From NCBI RefSeq assembly GCF_029689925.1, contig NZ_CP121445.1:2535001-2599000 (forward strand): a stretch of DNA of 64,000 nucleotides. Reading direction: 5' to 3'. Of the stretch, positions 25,638 through 33,173 are shown in pieces. This DNA is from Anaerocolumna sp. AGMB13025 (lineage in GTDB: Bacteria; Bacillota; Clostridia; Lachnospirales; Lachnospiraceae). The first letter of the stretch is position 1; every line of letters begins with the position of its first letter. Under the pieces are notes generated by a model. The model ran no database searches, had not been told where the DNA came from, and worked only from the letters and a program-made list of their open reading frames with translations. The translations under genes and the position numbers were made by a program.

Positions 25638-26588
25638 ATGAATAAGTTAAATAAATACATCCCGGAAATAAACCGGATCGAGTTCACAGTAACCTATGCC
25701 TGTTCCAGTAAGTGCAGGCATTGCTCTGTTGGTACGGTAAAGCCATCTGAGGCAATAAAAGGAGATATTGCAGCTAAAGTAATTAGGGATATCTCAAGCC
25801 AATTTAAAGTGAATTCGGTCATGACCTTTGGCGGAGAACCGTTATTATATCCGGATACCGTTTGTAGTATCCACAAAACAGCCTCAGAATGCAGTATTCC
25901 AGAAAGGCAGGTTATTACCAACGGGTATTTCTCCAAGAAGGAAAGCAGACTCACTGAGGTAGCAGGACAGTTAATCGAGTGCGGTGTGAATAATATCCTG
26001 TTATCCGTGGATGCCTTTCATAGTGAATTTGTTCCCCTAAATCTGCAATATGCTTTTGCCAAAGCGCTTAGTAATCGAGAGTTTCGGCACTTAAAACTTC
26101 ATCCCGCATGGGTGATAAACAGGGAAACCCATAATGAATACAATAATCGTACCGAAGAATGTCTTGCTTATTTTGCAGACTTAAAGTTACCGGTTTCTGG
26201 CGGTAACAATATTTCCCCCTCCGGTAATGCGAAACTTTATTTGTCTGAATACTATCCCCAAACAGATATAGACCTGGATTTTCGATGCGGACAGGCAAAG
26301 TATACCTCAAGACTGGATGAAGTAAAGGGAATCTCCATCAATCCCAATGGCGATGTGATTATATGTGCCTTTCCGATTGGAAATATATATAAGAATAACA
26401 TACTTGATCTTATTGCGGGCTATAATCCTTACCAGAATCCGGTTATGTCAGTATTAGCTCAAAAAGGTATTCGCGGACTCCTTGCATTAGCGAAGGAACA
26501 GGGGATAGCAGTGGAGGTCTCGGATTATTATTCACCCTGCGATATTTGCCGTGGTATTGCGCAGAAATTAAGGGATGTTATCAATTAA
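25638..26588 (+). CDS. Radical SAM protein with SPASM-like cysteines
   Basis: The cluster motif C-x3-C-x2-C is at Cys22, Cys26 and Cys29 (C-S-S-K-C-R-H-C). T-F-G-G-E-P-L-L near residue 72 is the glycine-rich SAM-contact motif. C-terminal cysteines in R-C-G-Q-A, I-C-A-F-P-I-G-N and P-C-D-I-C look like an auxiliary cluster, as in peptide-modifying SPASM enzymes. It has 316 residues from ATG 25638, with AAAGGAG 8 bases upstream; the 40-residue in-frame extension overlaps the methyltransferase gene and is rejected. A peptide-modifying role is possible, but no obvious precursor peptide was found nearby. Confidence 0.82.
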   Translation: MNKLNKYIPEINRIEFTVTYACSSKCRHCSVGTVKPSEAIKGDIAAKVIRDISSQFKVNSVMTFGGEPLLYPDTVCSIHKTASECSIPERQVITNGYFSKKESRLTEVAGQLIECGVNNILLSVDAFHSEFVPLNLQYAFAKALSNREFRHLKLHPAWVINRETHNEYNNRTEECLAYFADLKLPVSGGNNISPSGNAKLYLSEYYPQTDIDLDFRCGQAKYTSRLDEVKGISINPNGDVIICAFPIGNIYKNNILDLIAGYNPYQNPVMSVLAQKGIRGLLALAKEQGIAVEVSDYYSPCDICRGIAQKLRDVIN

Positions 26589-26680
26589 CGGATAATTTAT
26601 TATACTTAAACGTGAGGTACTAAAAATCAAATAGCATATGAAAGACCTAGTTATTATATAAGAGAATAAAGATTATCTAC

Positions 26681-26713
26681 AAATAAAACAGCCGATTATT
26701 GGCTGTTTTATTT
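26681..26713. terminator. Bidirectional terminator
   Basis: AAATAAAACAGCC pairs perfectly with GGCTGTTTTATTT around a 7-base loop. It ends the radical SAM transcript and, on the other strand, could end the acyltransferase transcript, whose stop codon is about 110 bases away. Confidence 0.85.
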
Positions 26714-26821
26714 GTTGTTGAATTATCTGTAATATGTCAATGGTTTCAAAATTTAGCTCTATTCTATATTTCGGATGTTATATAGAGCAAAAGTAAAAAA
26801 TGAGTTTATTCCTTTATTTAC

Positions 26822-27967
26822 TTACAGAATTTTATTTAATATTGGAATCCTCCTAATTATAAAATTGCATAAGAGAAAGGATACAGGCAGCCCGATGATA
26901 CAAGCAGTTAAAAATTTTAGAATCGGATGCATATGTACATAAAACAGGATAAGTGACAATGTAATTATGATTGGTCCATGGAACATATAAACCGTAAAGG
27001 AACTACCTGACATGGTTTTTATTAACTTTGACTGTTTATTGCACTTTTCTTTAAATACTCCAATCAGTCCGATAGACATGGCAACAGCGGTGAAGGATTC
27101 CCAGACAGCATAGGCAGCACTTTGCCAGTTTAGACCGCCCTTGTATAGATCAAAACCTTCATTTAAAGCACCGCCGGTTATCATTAACACCACCCAGCAC
27201 AGAATTCCTGGTACGAAAGCTGCAAACAGCCATTTGCGGCCGGTAGCAAAAGAAATCTTTGAGAACCAGTCATATCGTCCAGCTTCAATGCCCAGGGTAA
27301 ATAGTACTATATACTGTGAAAAAAAGCATAACTGCATATTGATTATACTGGTATCAATTGGCTGGACTAACCTGATTAGGTAAGCACACAGGGAGATTAA
27401 AGCTATTATACCAATGACAGCCTTGAGTGGAGGTAAATTCTTTTCTTTTGGAATTCGTCTGCTTTTGGTAAGACTACGGTACAATACATAAAAACAATTG
27501 AATAGTAATAGAGCAAAGGCAAACCAAAGAGGACCGCTTGAACCAATAAAGTCAAGCCTGATGATATAATGAAAGTAGTAATCAAAAAATAACGGCCTAT
27601 CCCATGTTTTTCCAAGGAGAACATACATAATAAATGGATGAAGGACCAATGTATAGAGTAATACCGGAATACCTAACCGGATAAGCCGGTTATGAAGGAA
27701 CTGCTTTGCTCCTTTTTTATCATAGGATTTTGGAATAAAGTAACCGGATAGAAGAAATAAGACTCCCATGAAATATGCCTGGGTAAATGATTGAAACAAA
27801 CCGAAAAACACAATGGATTCAGCTCCAAGTTCAGTTGTATCCATAAGATACCAGCTTCCGATACCACTGTAAGTTACTGCAAGATGAACCATAACTACAA
27901 AAATGATCATTAACAGTCTCAGATTATCGATATATAAATATCTGGATTTTTGATTGTGCTGCAGCAT
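26822..27967 (-). CDS. Acyltransferase 3 family membrane protein
   Basis: This 381-residue membrane protein has about ten hydrophobic segments. The N-terminal Y-I-D-N-L-R-L-L-M-I-I-F-V-V-M-V-H carries the conserved R-x10-H pattern of acyltransferase family 3 (OafA/YrhL), and F-L-L-S-G-Y-F and G-P-L-W-F are further family marks. Members acylate cell-surface sugars or lipids. GGGGG lies 7 bases before the ATG. The gene stands alone between terminators. The upstream 340-base gap to the HAD gene (27968-28307) is AT-rich and shared with a divergent gene; no feature beyond likely promoters is visible. Confidence 0.88.
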   Translation of the reverse strand: MLQHNQKSRYLYIDNLRLLMIIFVVMVHLAVTYSGIGSWYLMDTTELGAESIVFFGLFQSFTQAYFMGVLFLLSGYFIPKSYDKKGAKQFLHNRLIRLGIPVLLYTLVLHPFIMYVLLGKTWDRPLFFDYYFHYIIRLDFIGSSGPLWFAFALLLFNCFYVLYRSLTKSRRIPKEKNLPPLKAVIGIIALISLCAYLIRLVQPIDTSIINMQLCFFSQYIVLFTLGIEAGRYDWFSKISFATGRKWLFAAFVPGILCWVVLMITGGALNEGFDLYKGGLNWQSAAYAVWESFTAVAMSIGLIGVFKEKCNKQSKLIKTMSGSSFTVYMFHGPIIITLSLILFYVHMHPILKFLTACIIGLPVSFLLCNFIIRRIPILNKIL

Positions 27968-28307
27968 TGGTAACCCCCTGATAAGATTTTACTAAATAGT
28001 AGTATGGTAAATTATAGCATATATAGAAAGAGCTGTATATGAGTATATAGAGATATGAAATAATAAAATTAATTTTATAGCCCGAAAAGTACCGGACCAG
28101 TTATTAATTTTAATATAAATTACAAAATTTTTACATTAGCCTGCCATAAATAATCAAATAAAAGTAGTATATTATTTACGTAACAGTTGTTTTCGGAGGC
28201 TGTCTGGAAATATAATATCATGAATTGTTTGCATTCTTTCAAAATAACAGATATAATTACAAAATATGATGTATGGGATAATAATTCGCAGAGAAAGGAA
28301 ATATGAG

Positions 28308-29099
28308 ATGGAGAGAAAAATAATGTTCTTTGATATAGATGGAACAATATTGGCGGAAGATACGCGTATCATTCCCGATAGTACCGTAAAGGCAATCAAG
28401 GCAGCAAGAGCAAAAGGACATCTGGCTTTTATCAATACCGGCAGGACCTATTTTAATATCGAAAAAGAAATACGGGATATCGGTTTTGACGGTTTTGTAT
28501 GTGGCTGCGGGACCTACATCAATATTGATAATCAGGTACTTGTGGCAGTTACGATAGAAGAGGCAACCTGTAAGACAATAATCGAATTATTACGAAAACA
28601 CAATATGGATGCAGTGTTAGAAGGTCTGGAAGATGTATATTTTGATTCCAAGGAAATCATATCGGATGACATGAAAATGATCCAGGACCATTTTCATAAA
28701 AGAGGATATGGTCTTATGAAAAATTGGGACCATAAGGGACTTCTATTTGATAAAATATTTGCAAAAGCGAATCCGAATACGGATATGAATCAGTTTAAAA
28801 CAGAATTAGGAGATGGATTTGACTATATTGACCGTGGTGAAGATCTTTATGAGATCGTACCCAGTGGTTATTCCAAAGCCAGCGGAATCAAGCAGGTTCT
28901 GGAACATTATCATTTGTCTCTTGAAAACACCTATGTATTTGGTGACAGCTCCAATGATCTTCCCATGTTTCGTTATGCACCGAACAGTATCGCTATGGGG
29001 AACAGTGATGCATGTATACTAAACATAGCAAGTTTTGTAACGAAAGATATTCATGAGGATGGCATTGCTTATGCGATGCAGCATTTTCAGATTATATAG
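28308..29099 (+). CDS. Cof-type HAD-IIB phosphatase
   Basis: A cytoplasmic phosphatase of the HAD superfamily, 263 residues. The nucleophile motif F-F-D-I-D-G-T is at residues 7-13, motif II is in I-N-T-G-R-T, the conserved lysine is in the S-G-Y-S-K-A-S-G-I segment, and motif IV is V-F-G-D-S-S-N-D-L-P-M. The large cap between motifs II and III is of the Cof (IIB) type. Substrates of this group are usually sugar phosphates or flavin-type phosphates. AGAAAGGAAA precedes ATG 28308; the upstream in-frame start at 28266 has no ribosome binding site. Confidence 0.9.
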   Translation: MERKIMFFDIDGTILAEDTRIIPDSTVKAIKAARAKGHLAFINTGRTYFNIEKEIRDIGFDGFVCGCGTYINIDNQVLVAVTIEEATCKTIIELLRKHNMDAVLEGLEDVYFDSKEIISDDMKMIQDHFHKRGYGLMKNWDHKGLLFDKIFAKANPNTDMNQFKTELGDGFDYIDRGEDLYEIVPSGYSKASGIKQVLEHYHLSLENTYVFGDSSNDLPMFRYAPNSIAMGNSDACILNIASFVTKDIHEDGIAYAMQHFQII

Positions 29100-29182
29100 A
29101 TTGATGTTGGCGGGATGGACATATGTTGGCAGTAATGAAATGAAATTATTTTCTAATTTGTGAAAAAAATTCAAAAAAGCTG

Positions 29183-29211
29183 TTGACAAAATGCCCGTCC
29201 TATATTATACT
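29183..29211 (+). promoter_or_regulatory. Promoter of tRNA-Gly
   Basis: TTGACA (29183-29188), a 17-base spacer and TATACT (29206-29211) form a near-consensus vegetative promoter, with an A-rich stretch just upstream. It lies 51 bases before the tRNA. Confidence 0.85.
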
Positions 29212-29262
29212 ATCACTTGTCGCTGACACATACACGACAAACCAAAACAACAAATTACATAC

Positions 29263-29334
29263 GCGCGAGTGGCTCAGTGGTGGAGTATCGCCTTGCCAAG
29301 GCGAGGGTCGCGGGTTCGAATCCCGTCTCGCGCT
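29263..29334 (+). tRNA. tRNA-Gly (anticodon GCC)
   Basis: The 72-base gene folds with acceptor stem GCGCGAG/CTCGCGC, discriminator T, a D arm with GGCTCAGTGG, anticodon loop C-TTGCCAA-G with anticodon GCC, and the T arm GGGTTCGAATCCC. CCA is not encoded. The 3' end (29314-29336 including TA after the gene) is repeated at 29484 and 37593, marking it as an integration target. Confidence 0.96.
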
Positions 29335-29336
29335 TA
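29314..29336 (+). repeat. Integration-site copy 1 (3' end of tRNA-Gly)
   Basis: The 23-base segment from GTTCGAATCC through CGCGCTTA covers the T-loop, T-stem, acceptor stem and two bases beyond. Identical copies are at 29484-29506 and 37593-37615. This is the classic attachment site position for tyrosine recombinases. Confidence 0.75.
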
Positions 29337-29380
29337 ATAGAAAAAAGGATTCTTCGTTAGAAGAGTCCTTTTTTCTATTC
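29337..29380. terminator. Terminator of tRNA-Gly
   Basis: AATAGAAAAAAGGA-TCTTC pairs with GAAGAGTCCTTTTTTCTATT around a GTTA loop, with an A-run and T-run that make it bidirectional. It directly follows the tRNA. Confidence 0.88.
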
Positions 29381-29476
29381 AAATATCAGACAAGAATCAA
29401 ACTCATACGAAAATAGACTTAAGGAGAATGCGCCAGCATTCTCCGGCGGCTTTGCAGAGCAATGCCGCTGCGAGGA

Positions 29477-29506
29477 GTCGCGGGTTCGAATCCCGTCTCG
29501 CGCTTA
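29477..29506 (+). repeat. Integration-site copy 2 (partial tRNA-Gly, 30 bases)
   Basis: This copy matches the tRNA 3' half over 30 bases without change, and over a few more upstream bases (CGAGG) with one inserted A. There is no D arm or anticodon arm before it, so it is not a working tRNA. Its own terminator follows. The 97 bases between the first terminator and this copy contain two GC-rich hairpins (GGAGAATG/CATTCTCC and GCGGC/GCCGC) and no gene. Confidence 0.75.
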
Positions 29507-29508
29507 CG

Positions 29509-29538
29509 AAATCCCTTGATTTTCAAGGGATTTTTTGT
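29509..29538 (+). terminator. Terminator after att copy 2
   Basis: AAATCCCTTG pairs with CAAGGGATTT around a 5-base loop and is followed by T-rich sequence. It probably was the original downstream terminator of the tRNA before insertions separated them. Confidence 0.8.
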
Positions 29539-29554
29539 TGCACTGATATGTGCA

Positions 29555-29674
29555 CTAGTTATTCTTGTCCTTTTTATCCTTCTTTTTCAGAGCCTTATTC
29601 ATAATGTCCAGGTTCTCTTTTTCCGTATTGGGATTGTAAATATAGCTTAAAGTAGTCCTTTCATCGACCTGCTG
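29555..29674 (-). pseudogene. Remnant of a tyrosine integrase, C-terminal end
   Basis: Reading the minus strand, about 40 codons (R-T-T-L-S-Y-I-Y-N-P-N-T-E, then I-M-N-K-A-L-K-K) end at TAG 29555-29557. T-T-L-x-x-Y-x-Y-N and the lysine-rich tail fit the region around the catalytic tyrosine at the end of phage-type integrases. The frame is closed by TAA (29675-29677) just upstream and the rest of the gene is missing. It is 48 bases from att copy 2, the usual place of an integrase in a tRNA-integrated element. Confidence 0.5.
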
Positions 29675-29846
29675 TTAGATAGGCTCCTTTTTTCAGATTA
29701 TTTGCTATGCAAGTGTTAAGATGAGTAAGTGATGTATCAATGTTTTTGTTCCCGTAGTCTTTCAGCGTTCTGAAATTGTGCTGATACGGAAGCCTCATCT
29801 TGGATTTAATATAACCTTGATGTCTTACAGAGCACACGTTTGCCAT
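29661..29846 (-). pseudogene. Remnant of a MobV-like relaxase, N-terminal end
   Basis: AAAGGAGG lies 7 bases before ATG 29846. The 61-residue product has H-N-F-R-T near residue 24 and N-I-D-x-S-L-T-H-L-N near residue 36, a pattern typical of the first part of MobV/Pre plasmid mobilisation proteins. It then runs into the integrase fragment in another frame and stops at 29661. A deletion seems to have fused the front of a relaxase gene to the tail of an integrase gene. The 579 bases to the next gene (29847-30425) contain a perfect GGGCAGTT/AACTGCCC hairpin at 29994-30013 and no convincing gene. Confidence 0.5.
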
Positions 29847-30425
29847 AAAAATTTCCTCCTTTAAATATTTGTTAATCCGGTACATTCATAAAAATGATTG
29901 ACGAATTTAAAAAGGAGCACTTTTTTACGTTTTTTCAAAAAATAATTTTCAGTTCTTATAATTCAGATTATCTGTATTAATTAACTCACTAGGGCAGTTT
30001 GACAACTGCCCGGCTCGCTCTCCGAGGGGTCTGCGACGCTTTTGCAGCATCCATTTTTTTAAGCATAACTAGTATGGCATCACTATTATTTAGTTGCTTA
30101 CTATGACTACTCAAAAGAATTAATTTTATTTTTACACAAAGGAAAGTATACACAATTTTAAGAAGTGTAGAAGATACACATTTATATAAGGTGTACATGG
30201 ATTATTGGAATTTTATTTATTTATTTTATTAAATATGGTATTATGATTCAATAATTTACATGTTAAGATTAGAATTTGTGAAGGTGGTATTATGGTATGT
30301 TTGAATAAAATAATAAATGTAATTAAAGTACGGAGTGTTTATATAATACAGAACAAAACTGTGCATGAATAGTTGCTAATAAAGAATTTCAATAATATAT
30401 ACTTTAGTTGAAAGGAGGGGATAAT

Positions 30426-31331
30426 ATGGATTTGTTAATGAAAATGAATACGGCTCTTGACTATATTGAAAGTAATCTAACTGAGGATATTGATTTTACA
30501 ATAGTAGCCCAAAAGGCTTGCTGTTCTTCATATAATTTTCAACGTATGTTTTCTTTTATTACAGATGTGCCATTAGCTGAATATATACGTAGAAGACGCT
30601 TAACGCAAGCGGCAATAGAATTACAAAATTCTAATAATAAAGTAATTGATGTAGCATTGAAGTATGGATATGACTCGCCAGTTTCGTTTTCCAGAGCGTT
30701 TGTAAATATTCATGGTATTACACCTAATGAAGCTAAACAATCAGGCGTAGAATTGAAAGCATATCCAAAAATCTCCTTTCAAATTTCAATTAAAGGAGAG
30801 AAAGAAATGAAATACAGAATTGAAACAAAAGAAGCTTTTAATATTTTTGGAATTGAAACAGTTGCATCTTTATCAGGAGAAGATGGTTTTATGAGCCCTG
30901 CCGAATTATGGCAACAGTCCCATCAAAATGGTGATTACGAAGGACTATTCAACGCATCAGGCAATTTACCTAAATTTGTTTCACAAGATTTATGTAAAAT
31001 CCATGGTGCTGAAAATTACCGGAAAACAGAAGGAAATACATTCCCATATATGTTATGTTCATTTGTTTCGGACACCTCAAAAACAGATGGCTATAAAATC
31101 CAACATATACCCGCACAGACATATGCCATATTTCCATCAGAAAAATTTAAGTGGGATGAAGATTTTGCGGAGATTTTGAGAAATCTACAAAAAAGATTCT
31201 ATTCAGAATGGCTACCTACTGCTAATTACGAAAGGGTTGCTGGTGCGAATTTTGAGATTTATGGTGGTGATAGAGAACATGGTTATATTGAATTATGGTT
31301 TCCTGTTAAGCAAATTAACACCACAAAATGA
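30426..31331 (+). CDS. AraC-type regulator with GyrI-like effector domain (1 of 6)
   Basis: Residues 1-105 form the AraC double helix-turn-helix (I-V-A-Q-K-A-C-C-S-S-Y-N-F-Q-R-M, then V-A-L-K-Y-G-Y-D-S-P-V-S-F-S-R-A-F, then G-I-T-P). From residue 128 a GyrI/SOUL-like effector domain (M-K-Y-R-I-E to W-F-P-V-K) should bind a small, often cationic, compound. AAAGGAG at 30792 and ATG at 30807 create an in-frame internal start exactly at the domain boundary, so a separate effector protein may also be made. GGAGGGG lies 6 bases before ATG 30426. It sits alone, so it probably controls itself or a distant exporter. Confidence 0.88.
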   Translation: MDLLMKMNTALDYIESNLTEDIDFTIVAQKACCSSYNFQRMFSFITDVPLAEYIRRRRLTQAAIELQNSNNKVIDVALKYGYDSPVSFSRAFVNIHGITPNEAKQSGVELKAYPKISFQISIKGEKEMKYRIETKEAFNIFGIETVASLSGEDGFMSPAELWQQSHQNGDYEGLFNASGNLPKFVSQDLCKIHGAENYRKTEGNTFPYMLCSFVSDTSKTDGYKIQHIPAQTYAIFPSEKFKWDEDFAEILRNLQKRFYSEWLPTANYERVAGANFEIYGGDREHGYIELWFPVKQINTTK

Positions 31332-31387
31332 ACATAATTAGAAGTTTAAATTCATCAGTGTAGAAATTACACTTTCCGTCCATATAA

Positions 31388-31416
31388 TTGACTTCACTAA
31401 TCAAGAAACGTATAAT
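31388..31416 (+). promoter_or_regulatory. Promoter
   Basis: TTGACT, a 17-base spacer and TATAAT make a near-consensus promoter. It drives a very short reading frame (31466) and then the CD3324-like gene (31608). Confidence 0.75.
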
Positions 31417-31465
31417 AAAGATAAAACAGAATTTAATTCTATACACATTAGAGGAGGATGGATTA

Positions 31466-31507
31466 ATGAAATATAAACGTTTACTTAAGCTCCATGCGAT
31501 TCTGTAA
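31466..31507 (+). CDS. Possible 13-codon leader peptide
   Basis: GAGGAGG lies 8 bases before an ATG that opens a basic 13-residue reading frame (M-K-Y-K-R-L-L-K-L-H-A-I-L). A hairpin (31510-31544, GGCAAA with TTTGCC outside and TACG with CGTA inside) begins right after its stop. This arrangement resembles a translated leader that controls the gene at 31608, but it may also be the broken start of a lost gene. Confidence 0.35.
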   Translation: MKYKRLLKLHAIL

Positions 31508-31607
31508 TAGGCAAATACGTGTGGAGCGTATATATAGATTTGCCAATTCATTGAATAGTACAGAATCCGCATTCTAAAGAATTATTAGAATAAGGAGCAA
31601 GTACCGA

Positions 31608-31871
31608 ATGAAATATATAAATGCATTGAATGTTATTCCTGATGAGTTATTGTTTGAAATTCGAAAATACATCCCTGAAGGCTTTCTATACATTCCAGGA
31701 AGAGACAAGAGAAAAGATTGGGGAAGCATCTCCGGTCAAAAAATGGAATTGACTATTAGAAACAGAGCAATCTTTATGAATTTTCAAGACGGGAAAACAG
31801 TTGTTCAACTTTCAAAAGAGCATTATTTGTCTGAAAGTTCGATTTATCGAATACTTAAAAATTTTAAGTAA
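31608..31871 (+). CDS. CD3324-family small DNA-binding protein
   Basis: At 87 residues this matches the small CD3324 family from memory: M-K-Y-I-N-A at the start, a Y-I-P-E-G-F-L-Y-I-P strand, a conserved W-G, and a C-terminal helix-turn-helix (V-V-Q-L-S-K-E-H-Y-L-S-E-S-S-I-Y-R-I-L) like those of Mor/HTH proteins. DNA binding is therefore likely and the target unknown. AAGGAG lies 10 bases before the ATG. A strong terminator follows. Confidence 0.75.
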   Translation: MKYINALNVIPDELLFEIRKYIPEGFLYIPGRDKRKDWGSISGQKMELTIRNRAIFMNFQDGKTVVQLSKEHYLSESSIYRILKNFK

Positions 31872-31880
31872 TACTTGAAT

Positions 31881-31945
31881 AGGGCATTTACAAAATTGAG
31901 TTACCTTACCACGGATATTCTCAATTTTGTGAAAGCCCTTTTTTA
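31881..31945 (+). terminator. Rho-independent terminator
   Basis: GGGCATTTACAAAATTGAG pairs with CTCAATTTTGTGAAAGCCC, with few mismatches, and is followed by TTTTTTATT. Confidence 0.88.
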
Positions 31946-32054
31946 TTGTAATTTATTTAAAAAGATTGTAATAATCTATATTCAGATTTTTATGATAGAA
32001 TGGTATTAGCAATAACAATTAATAGAGCTGAATAAAAGAATAGGGGGAACAAAT

Positions 32055-32474
32055 ATGTTTCAAATAAGATACTTAGAGGAAAAAGATAAAGAATTTTGGT
32101 ATACGCTCGACAGACACTTGCCAGAGATAGAATTTTCAAAAAAAGTTTCTGATAAAAGAGGATATGTTATTCTAGATGAAGAGAATCCAATTGGGATATT
32201 ACGCTTTAATATGTTCTGGGATAATACACCTTTCTTAACTTTAATTTATATTGATTTTTCTTATCACAAACATGGATATGGTCGGAAAGCTATGGAGTTC
32301 TGGGAAGATGAAATGGCTAAGCAAGGTTATAAAATGATTATGACATCAACACAAGTTGATGAAAATGCACAACATTTTTATCGAAAGCTTGGTTATAAAG
32401 ACTGCGGTTGCCTGGTACTTGACATACCAGGTTTTGAACAGCCACTTGAAATGTTCATGGCAAAAGCCCTTTAG
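32055..32474 (+). CDS. GNAT family N-acetyltransferase
   Basis: This single-domain acetyltransferase has 139 residues. The strand L-I-Y-I-D-F leads into the acetyl-CoA loop, here H-K-H-G-Y-G-R-K-A (a variant of Q-x-x-G-x-G), and the end has N-A-Q-H-F-Y-R-K-L-G-Y-K-D, motif B of the family. Substrate unknown. GGGGG lies 7 bases before the ATG. Two small reading frames follow closely. Confidence 0.88.
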   Translation: MFQIRYLEEKDKEFWYTLDRHLPEIEFSKKVSDKRGYVILDEENPIGILRFNMFWDNTPFLTLIYIDFSYHKHGYGRKAMEFWEDEMAKQGYKMIMTSTQVDENAQHFYRKLGYKDCGCLVLDIPGFEQPLEMFMAKAL

Positions 32475-32517
32475 AATAACAAAATTTGGATATGGTAATA
32501 TAAGGAGAGAAAACTAT

Positions 32518-32592
32518 ATGGACTTTAAAAATTATAAAATACTGCCATCTGATGTGAAAGAACAAATCAAAAGTGTAACGGGAGGTAAATAG
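32518..32592 (+). CDS. Small ORF, 24 codons
   Basis: AAGGAG lies 9 bases before an ATG; the product is M-D-F-K-N-Y-K-I-L-P and so on, hydrophilic, ending G-G-K. Its last codons contain the GGGAGG ribosome binding site of the ankyrin gene, so translation of the two is probably coupled. I do not recognise it. Confidence 0.4.
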   Translation: MDFKNYKILPSDVKEQIKSVTGGK

Positions 32593-32596
32593 CAGT

Positions 32597-33028
32597 ATGG
32601 GTAATGATGATTATGATATTATTAGAGCTTGTGCAGTTGGTGATATTGAGTATGTGAGAAAACATTTGGAGCAAGGTATAAATCCTAATAGTGTGTATAA
32701 ATATGGATGGACTCCATTAATTTGTGCAGTAGAAAATGAGCAAAAGGAGATTGTTGAATTATTGCTAAAAAGTGGTGCTGATGTAAATTTCCAACCTGTA
32801 GGCGGTTGGACTGCATTACATCAAGCAGTGGACGTATCTATAGATGGAACAATTCAAAACAGGGGGAAGCAAGGTGATGAACCTATAGAAATGATTAAGT
32901 ATTTATTGGATAATGGTGCAGATATTACTCTAAAAAATGGCGATGGAAGAACGCCACTAGATATAGCAAAAATTTATAATTCACAGAAGGTGATTATGTT
33001 CTTGATTAATTATAAAAATAATGATTAA
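32597..33028 (+). CDS. Ankyrin repeat protein
   Basis: The 143 residues consist almost entirely of four ankyrin repeats, with the marks W-T-P-L-I-C-A-V, I-V-E-L-L-L-K-S-G-A-D-V-N, W-T-A-L-H-Q-A-V, and R-T-P-L-D-I-A-K. Ankyrin repeats are protein-binding scaffolds; in bacteria small cytoplasmic ones often act as antidotes or partners of neighbouring enzymes. There is no signal peptide. GGGAGG lies 10 bases before the ATG, inside the preceding small reading frame. Confidence 0.88.
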   Translation: MGNDDYDIIRACAVGDIEYVRKHLEQGINPNSVYKYGWTPLICAVENEQKEIVELLLKSGADVNFQPVGGWTALHQAVDVSIDGTIQNRGKQGDEPIEMIKYLLDNGADITLKNGDGRTPLDIAKIYNSQKVIMFLINYKNND

Positions 33029-33173
33029 CTTAAATGAGTACCCAAATGGGAACGGAAGATTATTTATATTAGGAATTGTTGTTTATTTTAAATACCGGAC
33101 AACAATGAGCATTTTAAGACATGACTTTCTCTCCGTGATTATTGTAACATTGACGTAAGGAGGTAGATAAACT

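Noticed and set aside
29183-29416. ORF reading through tRNA-Gly
   Set aside because: It covers a clear tRNA with promoter and terminator; the reading frame is accidental.
29462-29650. Plus-strand ORF starting in att copy 2
   Set aside because: It is antisense to the integrase remnant and starts within the tRNA fragment and its terminator.
29989-30198. Minus-strand 69-codon ORF
   Set aside because: No SD, starts in AT-rich DNA and ends in a perfect hairpin; the basic tail is odd, but no family could be recognised.
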